This document shows positions 31,631 through 41,682 of a stretch of 64,000 bases of DNA, piece by piece. This DNA comes from Poteriospumella lacustris (Eukaryota > Sar > Chrysophyceae > Chromulinales > Dinobryaceae): the NCBI GenBank assembly GCA_008000375.1, contig SMOI01000032.1, forward strand, positions 120,968 to 184,967, read 5' to 3'. Positions within the stretch are counted from its first letter, which is position 1, and each line of letters opens with the position of its first letter. Under the pieces are notes generated by a model that worked only from the letters and a program-made list of their open reading frames with translations, ran no database searches and was not told the DNA's origin. A program made the translations under genes and the position numbers.

Positions 31631-32992
31631 ATGGTGGCGGTCATATTTGACATGGATGGCGTGCTGGCGTCGGTGGGACGCAGTTTCAATCTGGCGATCG
31701 AACGCACAGCGGCCGAGTTCGGCGTGGTTTTGACACAAGATGAAATCGCGATTGAAAAGCAAGCTGGAAACGCGAACAATGATTGGATCTTGACGCAGAG
31801 AATGATGGCAGCGAAAGGTGTGGAGAAGGATTTGGCGACGGTCACGCAAGTGTTCGAAGAGCACTATCAGGGTACACCAACTCGCGTCGGATTGTGCACC
31901 ACGGAAGTTTTGATCCCTTCCAAAGGCGTTCTGCAAGAAATCATCGACCGATGCGGCGGGAAAGTCGCTATTTTGACGGGCAGACCGCGGAAGGACTGTC
32001 TGAAGTTCTTGCAATTGCACGATCTTCTCCCCTGGTTTCCCCACTGCGTTTGCATGGGGGACACGAAGCCGAAGCCAAGTCCAGAAGGCGTTCTTTTGGC
32101 GGCTAAATTGATTGGTGTGGAAGTAACGGATTGTATCATGATCGGCGACACTCCCGACGACGTTCGTGCGGGCAAAGCGGCCGGTGCGCGCGCCTACGGC
32201 GTCATTACACCCGAAGAAGAAGCGGAACATTACCTGGGCATCATCAACGAGACAGCGGGAATGCGCCAATCGTTGTTAACCGCCGGTGCGGATGGTGTTC
32301 TGCGGCCCGGATTAGGTGAACTATTGGAGGTTCTTCCGAAGCGACCGGTCGTCATCACCGAGGTGACTCTGCCTGCTGCTCCTCCTGCATCTACCAGTGA
32401 ACGTGCTACCCGAACGGGCAAGGTCGAGAGACAAACGAAAGAGACCAAAATCGCCGTCGAGGTGAATCTGGATGGCACCGGACAAGCCAACATCCACACG
32501 GGTATCGGATTCCTCGACCACATGCTGTCGCAGCTGGCCAAACACGGCCGCTTCGACATCACGCTGCAATGCGACGGTGACTTGTATATTGACGACCATC
32601 ACACCGCTGAGGATTGTGCGCTCGCTCTCGGTGAGGCCTTTGATAAAGCGCTGGGGGCACGTGAAGGTATCCGCAGGTTTGGGAGTGCACATTGTCCGCT
32701 CGACGAAGCGCTGTCGAGAGTGATCGTCGACATCTCCAGCCGGCCACATGCCGTCGTTGACCTGCAGTTTACCCGCGAAATGATCGGCACCATTTCATGC
32801 GAAATGCTGCAGCACGCATTGGAGTCGTTTGCCCTGACGTGTCGCATCACCTTGCACGTGCACAACCTCCACGGCACCAACAACCACCACAAAGCCGAGT
32901 CGGCGTTCAAGGCACTGGGCGTGGCTCTTCGCGATGCCGTCGCCCGGGACGCTTCTGCGGGTGTTCCCAGTACCAAAGGTGTTCTGGCGTAA
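31631..32992 (+). CDS. HAD phosphatase / imidazoleglycerol-phosphate dehydratase fusion
   Basis: A single-exon frame of 453 aa. Residues 1-230 are a subfamily IA HAD hydrolase: nucleophile motif FDMDGV (Asp7, Asp9), AILTGRP, the Lys of GDTKPKPSP, and the acidic IGDTPDD. Residues about 255-453 are IGPD of histidine biosynthesis, with the Mn-binding histidine clusters HTGIGFLDHML, DDHHTAEDCALALGEAF and HNLHGTNNHHKAES intact. Enterobacterial HisB also joins a HAD histidinol-phosphatase to IGPD, but its HAD domain is the DxDxT subfamily III type; this N-terminus is a different branch. From memory, such an IA-type HAD domain occurs in oomycetes and some cyanobacteria. Whether it is a histidinol-phosphatase is inference. 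A Pro/Ala/Thr linker (about 232-255) separates the domains. Confidence 0.92.
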   Translation: MVAVIFDMDGVLASVGRSFNLAIERTAAEFGVVLTQDEIAIEKQAGNANNDWILTQRMMAAKGVEKDLATVTQVFEEHYQGTPTRVGLCTTEVLIPSKGVLQEIIDRCGGKVAILTGRPRKDCLKFLQLHDLLPWFPHCVCMGDTKPKPSPEGVLLAAKLIGVEVTDCIMIGDTPDDVRAGKAAGARAYGVITPEEEAEHYLGIINETAGMRQSLLTAGADGVLRPGLGELLEVLPKRPVVITEVTLPAAPPASTSERATRTGKVERQTKETKIAVEVNLDGTGQANIHTGIGFLDHMLSQLAKHGRFDITLQCDGDLYIDDHHTAEDCALALGEAFDKALGAREGIRRFGSAHCPLDEALSRVIVDISSRPHAVVDLQFTREMIGTISCEMLQHALESFALTCRITLHVHNLHGTNNHHKAESAFKALGVALRDAVARDASAGVPSTKGVLA

Positions 32993-33232
32993 GACGAGCC
33001 GGCCTACATAGACATAGAGAGAGAGACAGCAGACCGTTTCGTATGTTCCCCTCGGCAATTTTGTCGATTCGTTACAGATCGCCCCCGTGCTGCGGTAAGC
33101 ACATTCGATAAAACGAATGTGCTTAACTTAATTTACAGAATCACATCAAATCAAAAGGCAACAGAGAGAAAGAGAAGAGAGAAAGCCAGGTGGTATGAGG
33201 GGAAATCGGAGACAATGATGAGGGGTCGACAA

Positions 33233-34303
33233 TCAGGAGAGATGGTAGCCCGGTGGACTATGTTCGCTGTTGGTACTATGGTGAGTGTGACCCGTGCTGC
33301 TGCTACTGCTACTGCCACTGCCACTGCCACAACTCGAATCGGTCGAGTGCAAGGGTGGTTCCTGTGTGAGCGACGAGGTTACTTCGTGTACGATCGATTG
33401 AATCTGTTTGCGGTAGTTTGTGATTTCTCCCTGGGTCGTTCCCGCGTCGATGGCTTCTTTCGTCTGTGCGAACAGGACAGTCACAACACACAGAGAGACA
33501 GGCCCGGGTCATTCAGCTGATACGGAAACACGACCGACCCACGATCTAACGCGACTTACCTGTGAGTCGCCACATTTCTCTGCGTACAGCAGGCATGCGA
33601 CGCCGCAGTCAAAGGAGTTCTGTTGATGCGACTCGGTCACGGCGTGAATGGCGCACGACTGCCACGATTCCCCGTCGGGAAACGGGAACGTAGCGTTGAG
33701 CCAATTGATGATGTTTCTCGGAATTTGCCTGTTGTTCGGGGCCTTGCGACGGGATAAATTCCCCAGAGGATCAAAGAGCTGTAGTTGTCGCTGTGGTCGA
33801 AGAATTGCTCGGGCGAGGCACCAGTGCACGTTGCCGTTGTTGACGAGCCACACGTATTGGTCCACCGACGTCTTCAACACATCCAACTTTCGGCCGATTA
33901 TATCTTCCAAGACGGCGAAGTCATCGCTGCTCAGTTTAAGGTAAGAAAATTGCTCGGAAAAATAGGCGATTCGTCTGTGTTTTTCGGCAATTCGAGTGAG
34001 AATGAGGTTCATGACCGACGCAGTCAACCACTGTTCGGCATCCAACGTCGGGTTACTGATAGCTCGAGCCAGCATAGGCCTTGACGCGTTGTCTGGTGTG
34101 GAGCAAAGTATGCTGGGTCCCAAGATGGCTTCGTTTTTAGATAAAAGCTTTTGCCGCTTGCTGGGACTGTCGATGTTGTTCTCTTCTGAAGCGAAAGCCT
34201 GTGTATCCACTCGCAACAACCGTCGCATGCTACCATAGACAGGGATTCCATCGTTTAAATGAACGCCAGGGTCCCTTTTCGACTGACTTCGGAGCGTAGG
34301 CAT
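33233..34303 (-). CDS. Ulp1/SENP-type cysteine protease (C48)
   Basis: Exons 34303-33560 and 33463-33233 give 324 aa, joined by GTAAGT and CGCACAG. The C48 catalytic residues appear in order: His in NGNVHWCLARAIL, Asp in LQLFDPLGN, Gln in SHQQNSFDCG and Cys in the same motif. WLTASVMNLIL resembles the W-L-x-[DT] substrate-binding start of the fold. The N-terminal 85 residues are low in structure. The C-terminal exon ends in Ser/Gly-rich sequence coded by a TGC/TGCCAC-type repeat (33297-33330). These proteases remove SUMO or NEDD8; which one is processed here is unclear. It diverges from eIF4A-III. Confidence 0.85.
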
Positions 34304-34886
34304 GGAATCAGTCGATGTGTGTTCGACATTCAGTCGAAAAAGTCAAAAGAACACCAACCCTTCGATATGTGTGACACGATTTGATGTTTTATTAACCCCA
34401 CTGTGAACTCCCAAGCAATCAAATTAACTGCAGTACTGTATTCAAAAGATTTGTGAATTTCTTTTGCTGTTGCGGTTGCTGTTGCTCACGGGTTGGTATG
34501 TTGAATTGGATGTGTGAAATCTTCTTGTCGCCAAATCGCCCACTGAGAGGTCTCAACTGCCGCATCGGATCAAATGGTCCGATTTCTGAGTGTCCCTCCA
34601 CAAGCGCATACCTCATCTGTCCGTTCGACTGCATGTTGATGTCTGCTGTCTCGTCATCATCCTCATGTCTCAGCCCCCCTCCACACACAAACACAGATGG
34701 TCCCAAACGTGGCCAGATCCGCGCGAAGACGGCTGGAGCGCTGGAGAGAGCCCCGAACGAGAATCAAGCAAGTGCCTCATCGCTTTTGGAAGAAGTAAAA
34801 CATCAACCAGAAGAGAAAGACCAATAACACCGAGCTTGATACTCACTGTTTTTTTTGAATCTCTTCCAAGGAACGAAAGAAAAAGG
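34304..34886. other. Divergent spacer between the C48 protease and eIF4A-III
   Basis: 583 bases. The eIF4A-III frame is open through the last 300 bases without a stop, but the upstream residues are not conserved, so I regard them as 5' UTR. A GTTGCGGTTGCTGTTGCT-like repeat lies near 34465-34487. Confidence 0.4.
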
Positions 34887-36278
34887 ATGTCGCGAAAGAG
34901 AAAGGAAAGAGAAAGAACCGACCACGACGCCGCGGAGAACGTCGAGATCACCTTGACCGACGACGTCGATGTTCATCCCACTTTTGATACCATGCGCTTG
35001 AAGGAAGAGCTTCTTCGAGGAATTTATAGCTATGGATTCGAAAGACCCTCGGCAATTCAGCAGCGTGCTATCGTGCCAATCATTCAAGGACGCGATATTA
35101 TCGCGCAGTCTCAGTCGGGAACCGGAAAGACGGCCGTGTTTTCCATCGGTATTTTGCAATCTCTGGATACCACCTCCAATGAAACGCAAGCGTTGGTGCT
35201 CTCTCCGACCCGTGAGTTGGCCGAACAGACGCAGCGTGTTATTTTGGCGCTCGGCGACTACTTGAACGTGCAGTGCCACGCCTGTATCGGTGGTAAGAGT
35301 ATTGGAGAGGACATCCGCAGACTGGATTTCGGTGTCCANNNNNNNNNNNNNNNNNNNNNNNNNNNNNNNNNNNNNNNNNNNNNNNNNNNNNNNNNNNNNN
35401 NNNNNNNNNNNNNNNNNNNNNNNNNNNNNNNNNNNNNNTTGAACGTGCAGTGCCACGCCTGTATCGGTGGTAAGAGTATTGGAGAGGACATCCGCAGACT
35501 GGATTTCGGTGTCCAAGTGGTATCAGGAACACCAGGTCGTGTACACGACATGATTCAACGTAAAAACTTACGCACGCGCAACATCAAAATGCTCGTCATC
35601 GACGAAGCCGACGAGATGTTGAACAAAGGTTTCAAGGATCAAATCTACGATATCTATCGTTACTTGCCGCCCAGTACCCAAGTGGTCTTGGTATCGGCGA
35701 CATTGCCACAAGAAGTGCTGGAAATGACGCGGCGTTTCATGAACGAACCGATCAAAATCCTCGTGAAACGTGACGAGTTGACCTTGGAGGGCATCAAACA
35801 GTTCTTCGTCGCCGTGGAGAAAGAAGAATGGAAATTCGAAACCTTGTGTGACTTGTACGATACGTTGACGATTACCCAAGCGGTCATCTTCTGCAACACG
35901 AAAAAGAAAGTCGATTGGTTGGCAGCGAAGATGCGCGAGAACAACTTTACGGTGTGTGCGATGCACGGTGAAATGCCGCAACGGGAACGTGACGAAATCA
36001 TGGAAGAATTCCGTTCGGGTGGTTCCCGTGTGTTGATTGCGACGGATATTTGGGGTCGTGGTTTGGACGTGCAGCAAGTGTCGCTGGTGATCAACTACGA
36101 CTTGCCCACGAACCGTGAATTGTACATCCACCGCATCGGTCGATCGGGTCGTTTCGGTCGCAAGGGTGTCGCCATCAACTTCGTGAAAGAGGACGATGTC
36201 CGCGTCTTGCGAGACATTGAACAGTTCTATTCGACGCAAATCGACGAAATGCCCATGAACGTTGCCGATTTGATTTAA
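34887..36278 (+). CDS. EIF4A3: DEAD-box RNA helicase eIF4A-III (exon junction complex)
   Basis: The frame starts at ATG 34887 ([10 protein letters not shown]) and ends at TAA 36276-36278. It contains the DEAD-box motif set: Q motif with [22 protein letters not shown] (I), PTRELAEQ (Ia), DEADEML (II), SATLP (III), and [13 protein letters not shown] (VI). [19 protein letters not shown] is characteristic of the eIF4A-III/FAL1 branch rather than of the translation factor eIF4A. It would anchor exon junction complexes on spliced mRNA or act in rRNA processing. The written frame holds 100 N plus a 77-bp repeat (177 bases, a multiple of three). Without this artefact the protein is 404 aa, the normal family length. 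Confidence 0.93.
   Translation: MSRKRKERERTDHDAAENVEITLTDDVDVHPTFDTMRLKEELLRGIYSYGFERPSAIQQRAIVPIIQGRDIIAQSQSGTGKTAVFSIGILQSLDTTSNETQALVLSPTRELAEQTQRVILALGDYLNVQCHACIGGKSIGEDIRRLDFGVXXXXXXXXXXXXXXXXXXXXXXXXXXXXXXXXXXLNVQCHACIGGKSIGEDIRRLDFGVQVVSGTPGRVHDMIQRKNLRTRNIKMLVIDEADEMLNKGFKDQIYDIYRYLPPSTQVVLVSATLPQEVLEMTRRFMNEPIKILVKRDELTLEGIKQFFVAVEKEEWKFETLCDLYDTLTITQAVIFCNTKKKVDWLAAKMRENNFTVCAMHGEMPQRERDEIMEEFRSGGSRVLIATDIWGRGLDVQQVSLVINYDLPTNRELYIHRIGRSGRFGRKGVAINFVKEDDVRVLRDIEQFYSTQIDEMPMNVADLI
35262..35515. other. Assembly gap: 100 N flanked by an exact 77-bp duplicate
   Basis: Bases 35262-35338 and 35439-35515 are the same 77 bases, with exactly 100 N (35339-35438) between. Protein sequence is continuous if one copy and the N run are dropped. 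This looks like two contig ends overlapping by 77 bases that were scaffolded without being merged. Confidence 0.95.
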
Positions 36279-36418
36279 ACACGCAACACACAACACACAA
36301 CACACACGCGCTATATATAGATTGAGAGGAGACAGGACATGCCACGCTGTAGCTGCTGTAACTAACGATCCCCACCGTTTACAAAGGCCGGGCCTAGCCA
36401 TCACCATCACTACCACCA

Positions 36419-38542
36419 CTACGCGGGTTTTTGTGTTAACTTCTGCCGTAGCGACGATATTTGCTTGCTCACGTGGTCGAGTTGGGTTTCCACTTGCTGC
36501 AGTCGGGTTCTTTCTCGCAGCGTTTTCAGTCCCCGCTGCAGCAGTCTACACAACAGAACAGAGGTGGGTGTGTGAGCCAACGAGTGGGGCAGGGGGGGAT
36601 GGTAGGGGCAGGGCAACACTTACTTCTCACTCTCGTCCTGCAGAGCGGTCTTCTCGGTCATGCAGCGGGTCAGGTCGCGTTCCATCTCCTCGAAGCCAGC
36701 CATGAGGTCAGCCGCCGTCTGTTCGGTAGCGAAAGGAGAGTCACCAGGCGCACGACGTCCAGTGGCCGCCGCGACGCTTGACGGTGCCTGTTTCTTGCTT
36801 TGCAGTAAGGACGCCAGACTGCTGCCACCAGCACCGCCACCGCTGTTCCCGCTGAGCACCGCTCCAATGGAATCGCGCCCAGCGCGGGGAGCGGCAGCAG
36901 GCGGAGGGGAATACTGGTGATGCACGTCGCCGAGGCTGCGACGGACACTGTCGACGTCTCCGAGAGCCGAGGAGAGCGACTTGGCAGCACTACTACCACC
37001 AACGGCTCCACCCAACGAGGTAGGGCGGCCATGAGTCGATGGCGGCGGTGGCGCATGCCCCCCGATGGGTCCAGCGCCGTAGCCGTACGGACCGGCGGAT
37101 CCACCGGTCGATCCGTGTGCGTAGTCTGAGTAGTGACTCATCGACGATGCCGCAGATGAAACCGATGACGGTGCAGCGGACGACGCCACCTGGGAGGGGC
37201 GATAGGAGGACTCTCCGTGTAGATGGGTTGTGGCTGGTGGCGCGTGGTGGTGGTACTGACTGCTGCTGTGGGCCGCGTAGGACGCGGAGCTCATCGGCGG
37301 TGCGGCTGAGGCCGCCGTGTTGTACGAGCCCTGATGGTGATGCAGGTGCGACGATGAAGGCAGCGGAGGTGGAGGGGGCGCTGTGCGCAGACTGGACGAG
37401 GAGGACAGCTGCAACTGGTTCCGTAGACTGCCGACCTCGGTCAGCAGATCGCGGTTTTCCTTCTCCACCATCGACATGCGATGTCGTGTGGTCTGTAGAT
37501 CTCGATCCAAGACGTCCAACATCGCCAGACGCTGCTTGAAGTCATTGTTTTGAGCGTTGGCTATCTGTAGATTACGGTCCAACGCGAGAATGTCTTCGTT
37601 CATTTTGCCGACGAGCGACTGTTTCTCGGCGTTGTCTGCTTTGAGCGCCTGCAGTTGGTCTTCGAGGCGCTTCATCTCCTGGGTGGCCTGTCGGAGGTGA
37701 TCGTCTTTCATCGAGGCGTTCTGATCCATTTCAGTTTTCGCTGTCTTTAAATCGGCTTTGAGGTCGTCGTTCTCGTGGGCGAGACGTTCGTTGTCGCCCT
37801 TGGCTCGTCCGAGCTCCATCTTCAGTCGGTTGATCTCGCTTTTGGCGGCCAACAAGTCTCCTCGCAGCGATCCTTGGTCGTCTTTGGTCTTGGATGCATT
37901 GGTTTCCAGCTCTTCTTTCTCTGCCGCAACCTGCTCCAGCTCGCGTTTGAGACGATCGAGTTCGCTCTGCTGAACGCCGACGTCGGAGAGCTGCCGATCT
38001 CGCTGCCCCAGAAGCTCTTGCAGCTCCGCGTTGCGCTTTGTAAGGCTTTGTACTTGTGCTTCCAGTTTGTTCTGCACTTCCTTCAAAGCGGCGTCTTTGC
38101 TGCACCGCACGAACTCGACTTCCTTCTGCAAGTCTTGATTCTCCCGCCGCAGAAACGCGATCGTGCTGAACAACTCCACGATGTCGTGCTCCTTGTCAGC
38201 CTTACCTGACAACGAGGCGTGCTTGGAACTGTTGCTTATTCCGAGGATTTGAAAAATCTCGTCGTCGTCTGCGCCAACAGTCGTCGACGACCCCGGCATC
38301 TCGTCCTCGTCGCCGAATCGGAAATCACTCTCCAGACCCAGCATCATCCCAGGGTTATCGGAAGAGAACTCTTCGATAGGAAGCTCTTCATCATACCCAT
38401 CCATGATGGGCTCATTGATGAATTGCGAATCATCGTGAAGAGGAAGCTCTTCGTCGATGGGTGAGGCGGCAAAAACTGGTGGCGCCTCTTCAGAGGGCCT
38501 TCCGGTTTTCTTGGCAAGCAGTGCATGGAGAGATATACTCAT
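36419..38542 (-). CDS. Coiled-coil protein with low-complexity middle region
   Basis: Exons 38542-36624 and 36545-36419 give 681 aa. The N-terminus (1-110) is acidic with DEELPLHDD and DEELPIEEF. Residues about 120-400 are one long heptad-rich coiled coil, dense in Leu, Glu, Lys and Gln. Residues about 405-600 are low complexity, rich in Pro, His, Ser, Ala, Gly and Tyr. The last 85 residues are helical again (ADLMAGFEEMERDLTRCM, then LKTLRERTRLQQVETQLDHV) and look conserved; exon 2 closes this helix in frame. This layout is common in centrosomal, ciliary or Golgi scaffold proteins. I do not recognise the family, and no enzyme motif is seen. Confidence 0.78.
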
Positions 38543-38887
38543 GACTGCACAGTATCGTCATAAATCAAACTATTCTTGCAATTGAGACGCAATCTGACTC
38601 GCATTCTGGATTCTTGCAGCGCTACGTTAACGATCAGCAATGCGCAGTCCCACTAATGCTGCCGAGTTTCAAAAGGAGCCAAAACTGAAACGGTACTTTT
38701 TTAACCCCATACGTCCCCAAAGTTATCTGTGTTTGTGTGTGATGGAGCCACGACACACGCTGCTGCAGAACTGCGACACAACTGCAAGTTGAGCTTTGCC
38801 TTTTCTTTCGGGGCAAAAGCTCTGGGCCTCGTGGTTGTCTTTTGGCCGATGGTGATACATCTGATTGAAGATCAAGAAATTTCAACC
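38543..38887. promoter_or_regulatory. Divergent spacer between the coiled-coil and DUF5107-like genes
   Basis: 345 bases separating two start codons. The downstream frame is open upstream to 38729, but the extension lacks the clear signal peptide that begins at 38888. No core promoter motif recognised. Confidence 0.35.
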
Positions 38888-41110
38888 ATGTTTCTTGCTG
38901 CTTTGGTTGTGTTGGGCTGTGTCCAGCGCGCCTTTGGCTCTGCCAAGGTGGAGAAATCGACCATGAACATTCTGAACAGTGATACTTTGCCTGGAAACTT
39001 GTTGCCCAACTTTATGTTCCAACAGGGTTCCATTGAAGGTGGCTCTGTTGGTGTTAAGATTGGCGGTGGTCGTGGTACTCCTAAGCCATTCTCTCCTGAT
39101 GACTCTTGCGGTGAGGACATCTTCGAGGGCGCCATGGAGGACATGCGCAGCCCTCAGTTACCTTACTTGACTCAAGACTTGTGGACGTGCGACCGCAAGC
39201 CCACTGACATCGATGTTTGGCTTTTGGAAGACGAGAACATCAAGGTCACCGTTACTCCTCAATACGACGGTAAGGTCTGGGCCATCTACGACAAGAAGCG
39301 TGGAAAGGAATTGTTGTACAACAACCGTGCCCATCAACCTGCCAATATTGGTGCGTTGAAGGCTTGGGCCGCTGGTGGAGCCGAGTGGAACTGGTCGCCT
39401 GGTATCATTGGCCACTCTGCCTTCTCGGAGACTCAGGTTTACCTGGGCAGACTTGACACTGAGCGCGGTCCTATGCTCCGCGTCTACGAGTTCGATCGCT
39501 ACAACGGCACCACCTGGCAGGTCGATATGTTGGTGGACGATGGTGTCTTCGTGGCCCACCCTCGCATCACGAACCCTACCGATGTCGATTTGCGTGGCTA
39601 CTGGTGGACTTGCGTCGCTGTCGATGCGAAGCCTTCCACTCGTATCTACGCCCCTGCCACTCACGTGGCAGAGACCTCGCGTGATCCTATGCGCAATGCT
39701 CCTTGGCCTTTCTTCGCGGAGGGCATTGAAAACGCCTCTTTCACTGGTTACCAGAACGCCTGGATGACCGACAACTCGTACTTGGGCAACCACCAGATCG
39801 GTGACATGTTCTTGCGCATTCCGGACACGGTGTACACTCCGTACATCGGTCACAGCCAGGAGAACGAAGATGGCTTCGTGTACATCCATGGCCATCCTTT
39901 GAATGGAACGAAGTTCTACACCTGGGGTCAATCTGGCCCCGGTCGCTACATGCAAGACTTCTTGGCCGGTGGTGGGCGCCGTATGGGCGACTACACCGAG
40001 CTGCAGACCGGTCCTGCCCCTACCCAGATGCAAAACTTCCCCGTGCCCAAGCAATCCGTCATTGAATGGACGGAATGGTTCAAGGGTTTCTTTGCCAACG
40101 AGGCTGTTGTCCGTGGTGACGACTACAACAAGGCCTTGGGCGAGATTGACCGCTGGATCCAGAGCGAGGACGGTATGCAGAAGGCGAAGACCGATTCGCT
40201 CGAGAAGTTCTTCCAGAAGTACGCGACCGTGCCCGTGACGGAGATGTTGGTGGAAGGCCAACCTTGGGGCGCCTTGGAAGAGATGTTGTTGGGCCAGAAG
40301 TTGGCGCCTGGACTGACCTTCACGTTGCCGAAGGACAACACCACCCAGATCTACTGGGAGATGCAGCCCTGGGTGGAGCTCTTGCAGACCGGTACCTTCT
40401 CGGCGGACACCTTGTCGCACTTGCCAATCTCGTACCAGACGACCAATCGCTGGTTGCAGGTGTTGCAGAAGTCAATTGATGCGAACGGTATGACGTGGTT
40501 GCACGCGTTGCACTTGGGTGTGATGATGACCGAGCGTGGTGCCATCGACGAGCCCAAGTCTCTCTTCGCGAAGTCGATGTCCTTGAAGGCGAATCCCTTG
40601 GCGGCTCGTAACTTGGCGGTCTTGTCTGCGACGCAGGAGGAGGCTTGGACGTACTACCAACAAGCCTGGGCCGTGTTGCATTCGGATTTCACCCACGATA
40701 CCCATGCCTACACCCGTCTGACCCGCAACTTGATCACGGAAATGTCGTTCTTCTTGCAACAGAACATGTGGTACGACCGCATGCAATGGTTCATCGGCGA
40801 AGTGACAACGAACAAGTACCTGACGGACGTGGAGATCGACGCCTTCATCACGATGGTGATCAAGGATCTGATGTACCAGGGCAAGTACGACGAGGCCTTG
40901 ACCGAGCTGTCTTCTCACTGCTTCCCGACCTACGCCAAGGCTCGTTCGGATCTCATGTCCATGTGGCAAACGTCCGTCGAGGGCAAGGCTGCCCAACAGG
41001 CGGGACACAGCTTGAATGCGGTCGAGCGTCATCGTGCCCGCATGTCGACCCCCATCCCCGACAACATCGGCTGCCAATACGCCTCTGAATACTGCTTGAA
41101 CTACTGGTAA
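38888..41110 (+). CDS. Secreted DUF5107-like protein, possibly carbohydrate-active
   Basis: From ATG 38888 the protein is 740 aa and begins with a signal peptide (MFLAALVVLGCVQRAFGS). The frame continues upstream, but the signal peptide favours this start. Residues about 95-400 match the DUF5107 pattern, a galactose-mutarotase-like beta-sandwich: TVTPQYDGKVWAIYDKKRGKE, ANIGALKAWAAGGAEWNWS and ITNPTDVDLRGYWWTCVAV. The rest is helical with TPR-like character (AARNLAVLSATQEEAWTYY). In bacteria DUF5107 proteins accompany glycan use, so glycan binding or hydrolysis is inferred, not shown. Codon preference is as strong as in the H+-ATPase, suggesting an abundant secreted or vacuolar product. No membrane span follows the signal peptide. 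Confidence 0.82.
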   Translation: MFLAALVVLGCVQRAFGSAKVEKSTMNILNSDTLPGNLLPNFMFQQGSIEGGSVGVKIGGGRGTPKPFSPDDSCGEDIFEGAMEDMRSPQLPYLTQDLWTCDRKPTDIDVWLLEDENIKVTVTPQYDGKVWAIYDKKRGKELLYNNRAHQPANIGALKAWAAGGAEWNWSPGIIGHSAFSETQVYLGRLDTERGPMLRVYEFDRYNGTTWQVDMLVDDGVFVAHPRITNPTDVDLRGYWWTCVAVDAKPSTRIYAPATHVAETSRDPMRNAPWPFFAEGIENASFTGYQNAWMTDNSYLGNHQIGDMFLRIPDTVYTPYIGHSQENEDGFVYIHGHPLNGTKFYTWGQSGPGRYMQDFLAGGGRRMGDYTELQTGPAPTQMQNFPVPKQSVIEWTEWFKGFFANEAVVRGDDYNKALGEIDRWIQSEDGMQKAKTDSLEKFFQKYATVPVTEMLVEGQPWGALEEMLLGQKLAPGLTFTLPKDNTTQIYWEMQPWVELLQTGTFSADTLSHLPISYQTTNRWLQVLQKSIDANGMTWLHALHLGVMMTERGAIDEPKSLFAKSMSLKANPLAARNLAVLSATQEEAWTYYQQAWAVLHSDFTHDTHAYTRLTRNLITEMSFFLQQNMWYDRMQWFIGEVTTNKYLTDVEIDAFITMVIKDLMYQGKYDEALTELSSHCFPTYAKARSDLMSMWQTSVEGKAAQQAGHSLNAVERHRARMSTPIPDNIGCQYASEYCLNYW

Positions 41111-41682
41111 ACGCTCCGATCGTTCACGATGGTATTCGCCGTCGATCCCTTTCCCCACAGAAGGGTCGGCGTCTCGTCTCGCCGACGAGAAGGCGATCCA
41201 CACCGCCGACGACAGACCCCGCCCGGTCTCTCTCGGCGGATTCATTCATTCCATTCCCACCCCCCGCATTCTCATTCGCTCTCTTTATTCCCTCTAGTTC
41301 ATTGAGTTGTTCTGTAGTGACGTACTCCACATTAGATTGTCGGTCGGTATCTCTGGTTTAGTTTCAGTTTTTATGATTTGTTTTCCCTCTCGCTCGCTCG
41401 CTCGCTCGCTCCGACGACAGGCAGCAGGTGTCCTCCTCTGCGACTCCCTCCGCGGCCGCAAAGGAACCTCTCTCTCACCCGCGCCTCAATCCCCTGCCGC
41501 AGCAGTAATAACACCCCCCCCTCAAAGCTTCAACAGACACCTATTCTCTCAACCCCCCCCCCCATCTCCCCTTCTACCCAACGTGTTGTTGCAGTATGTA
41601 TAGCACAGCGGTCAGTTACGGCGGCAAACTAATGTATAAATGTACTGTAATGTACGTGTGCGGTGAGAGGACGTGCAGCGGG
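41111..41682. other. Convergent spacer with simple repeats
   Basis: 572 bases between two stops. It holds a (CTCG)6 microsatellite at about 41388-41411 and C-runs at about 41513-41522 and 41553-41564. No gene seen. Confidence 0.5.

Noticed and set aside
34590-34886. N-terminal extension of eIF4A-III by 99 codons
   Set aside because: Residues are not conserved; the family begins near MSRKRK at 34887.
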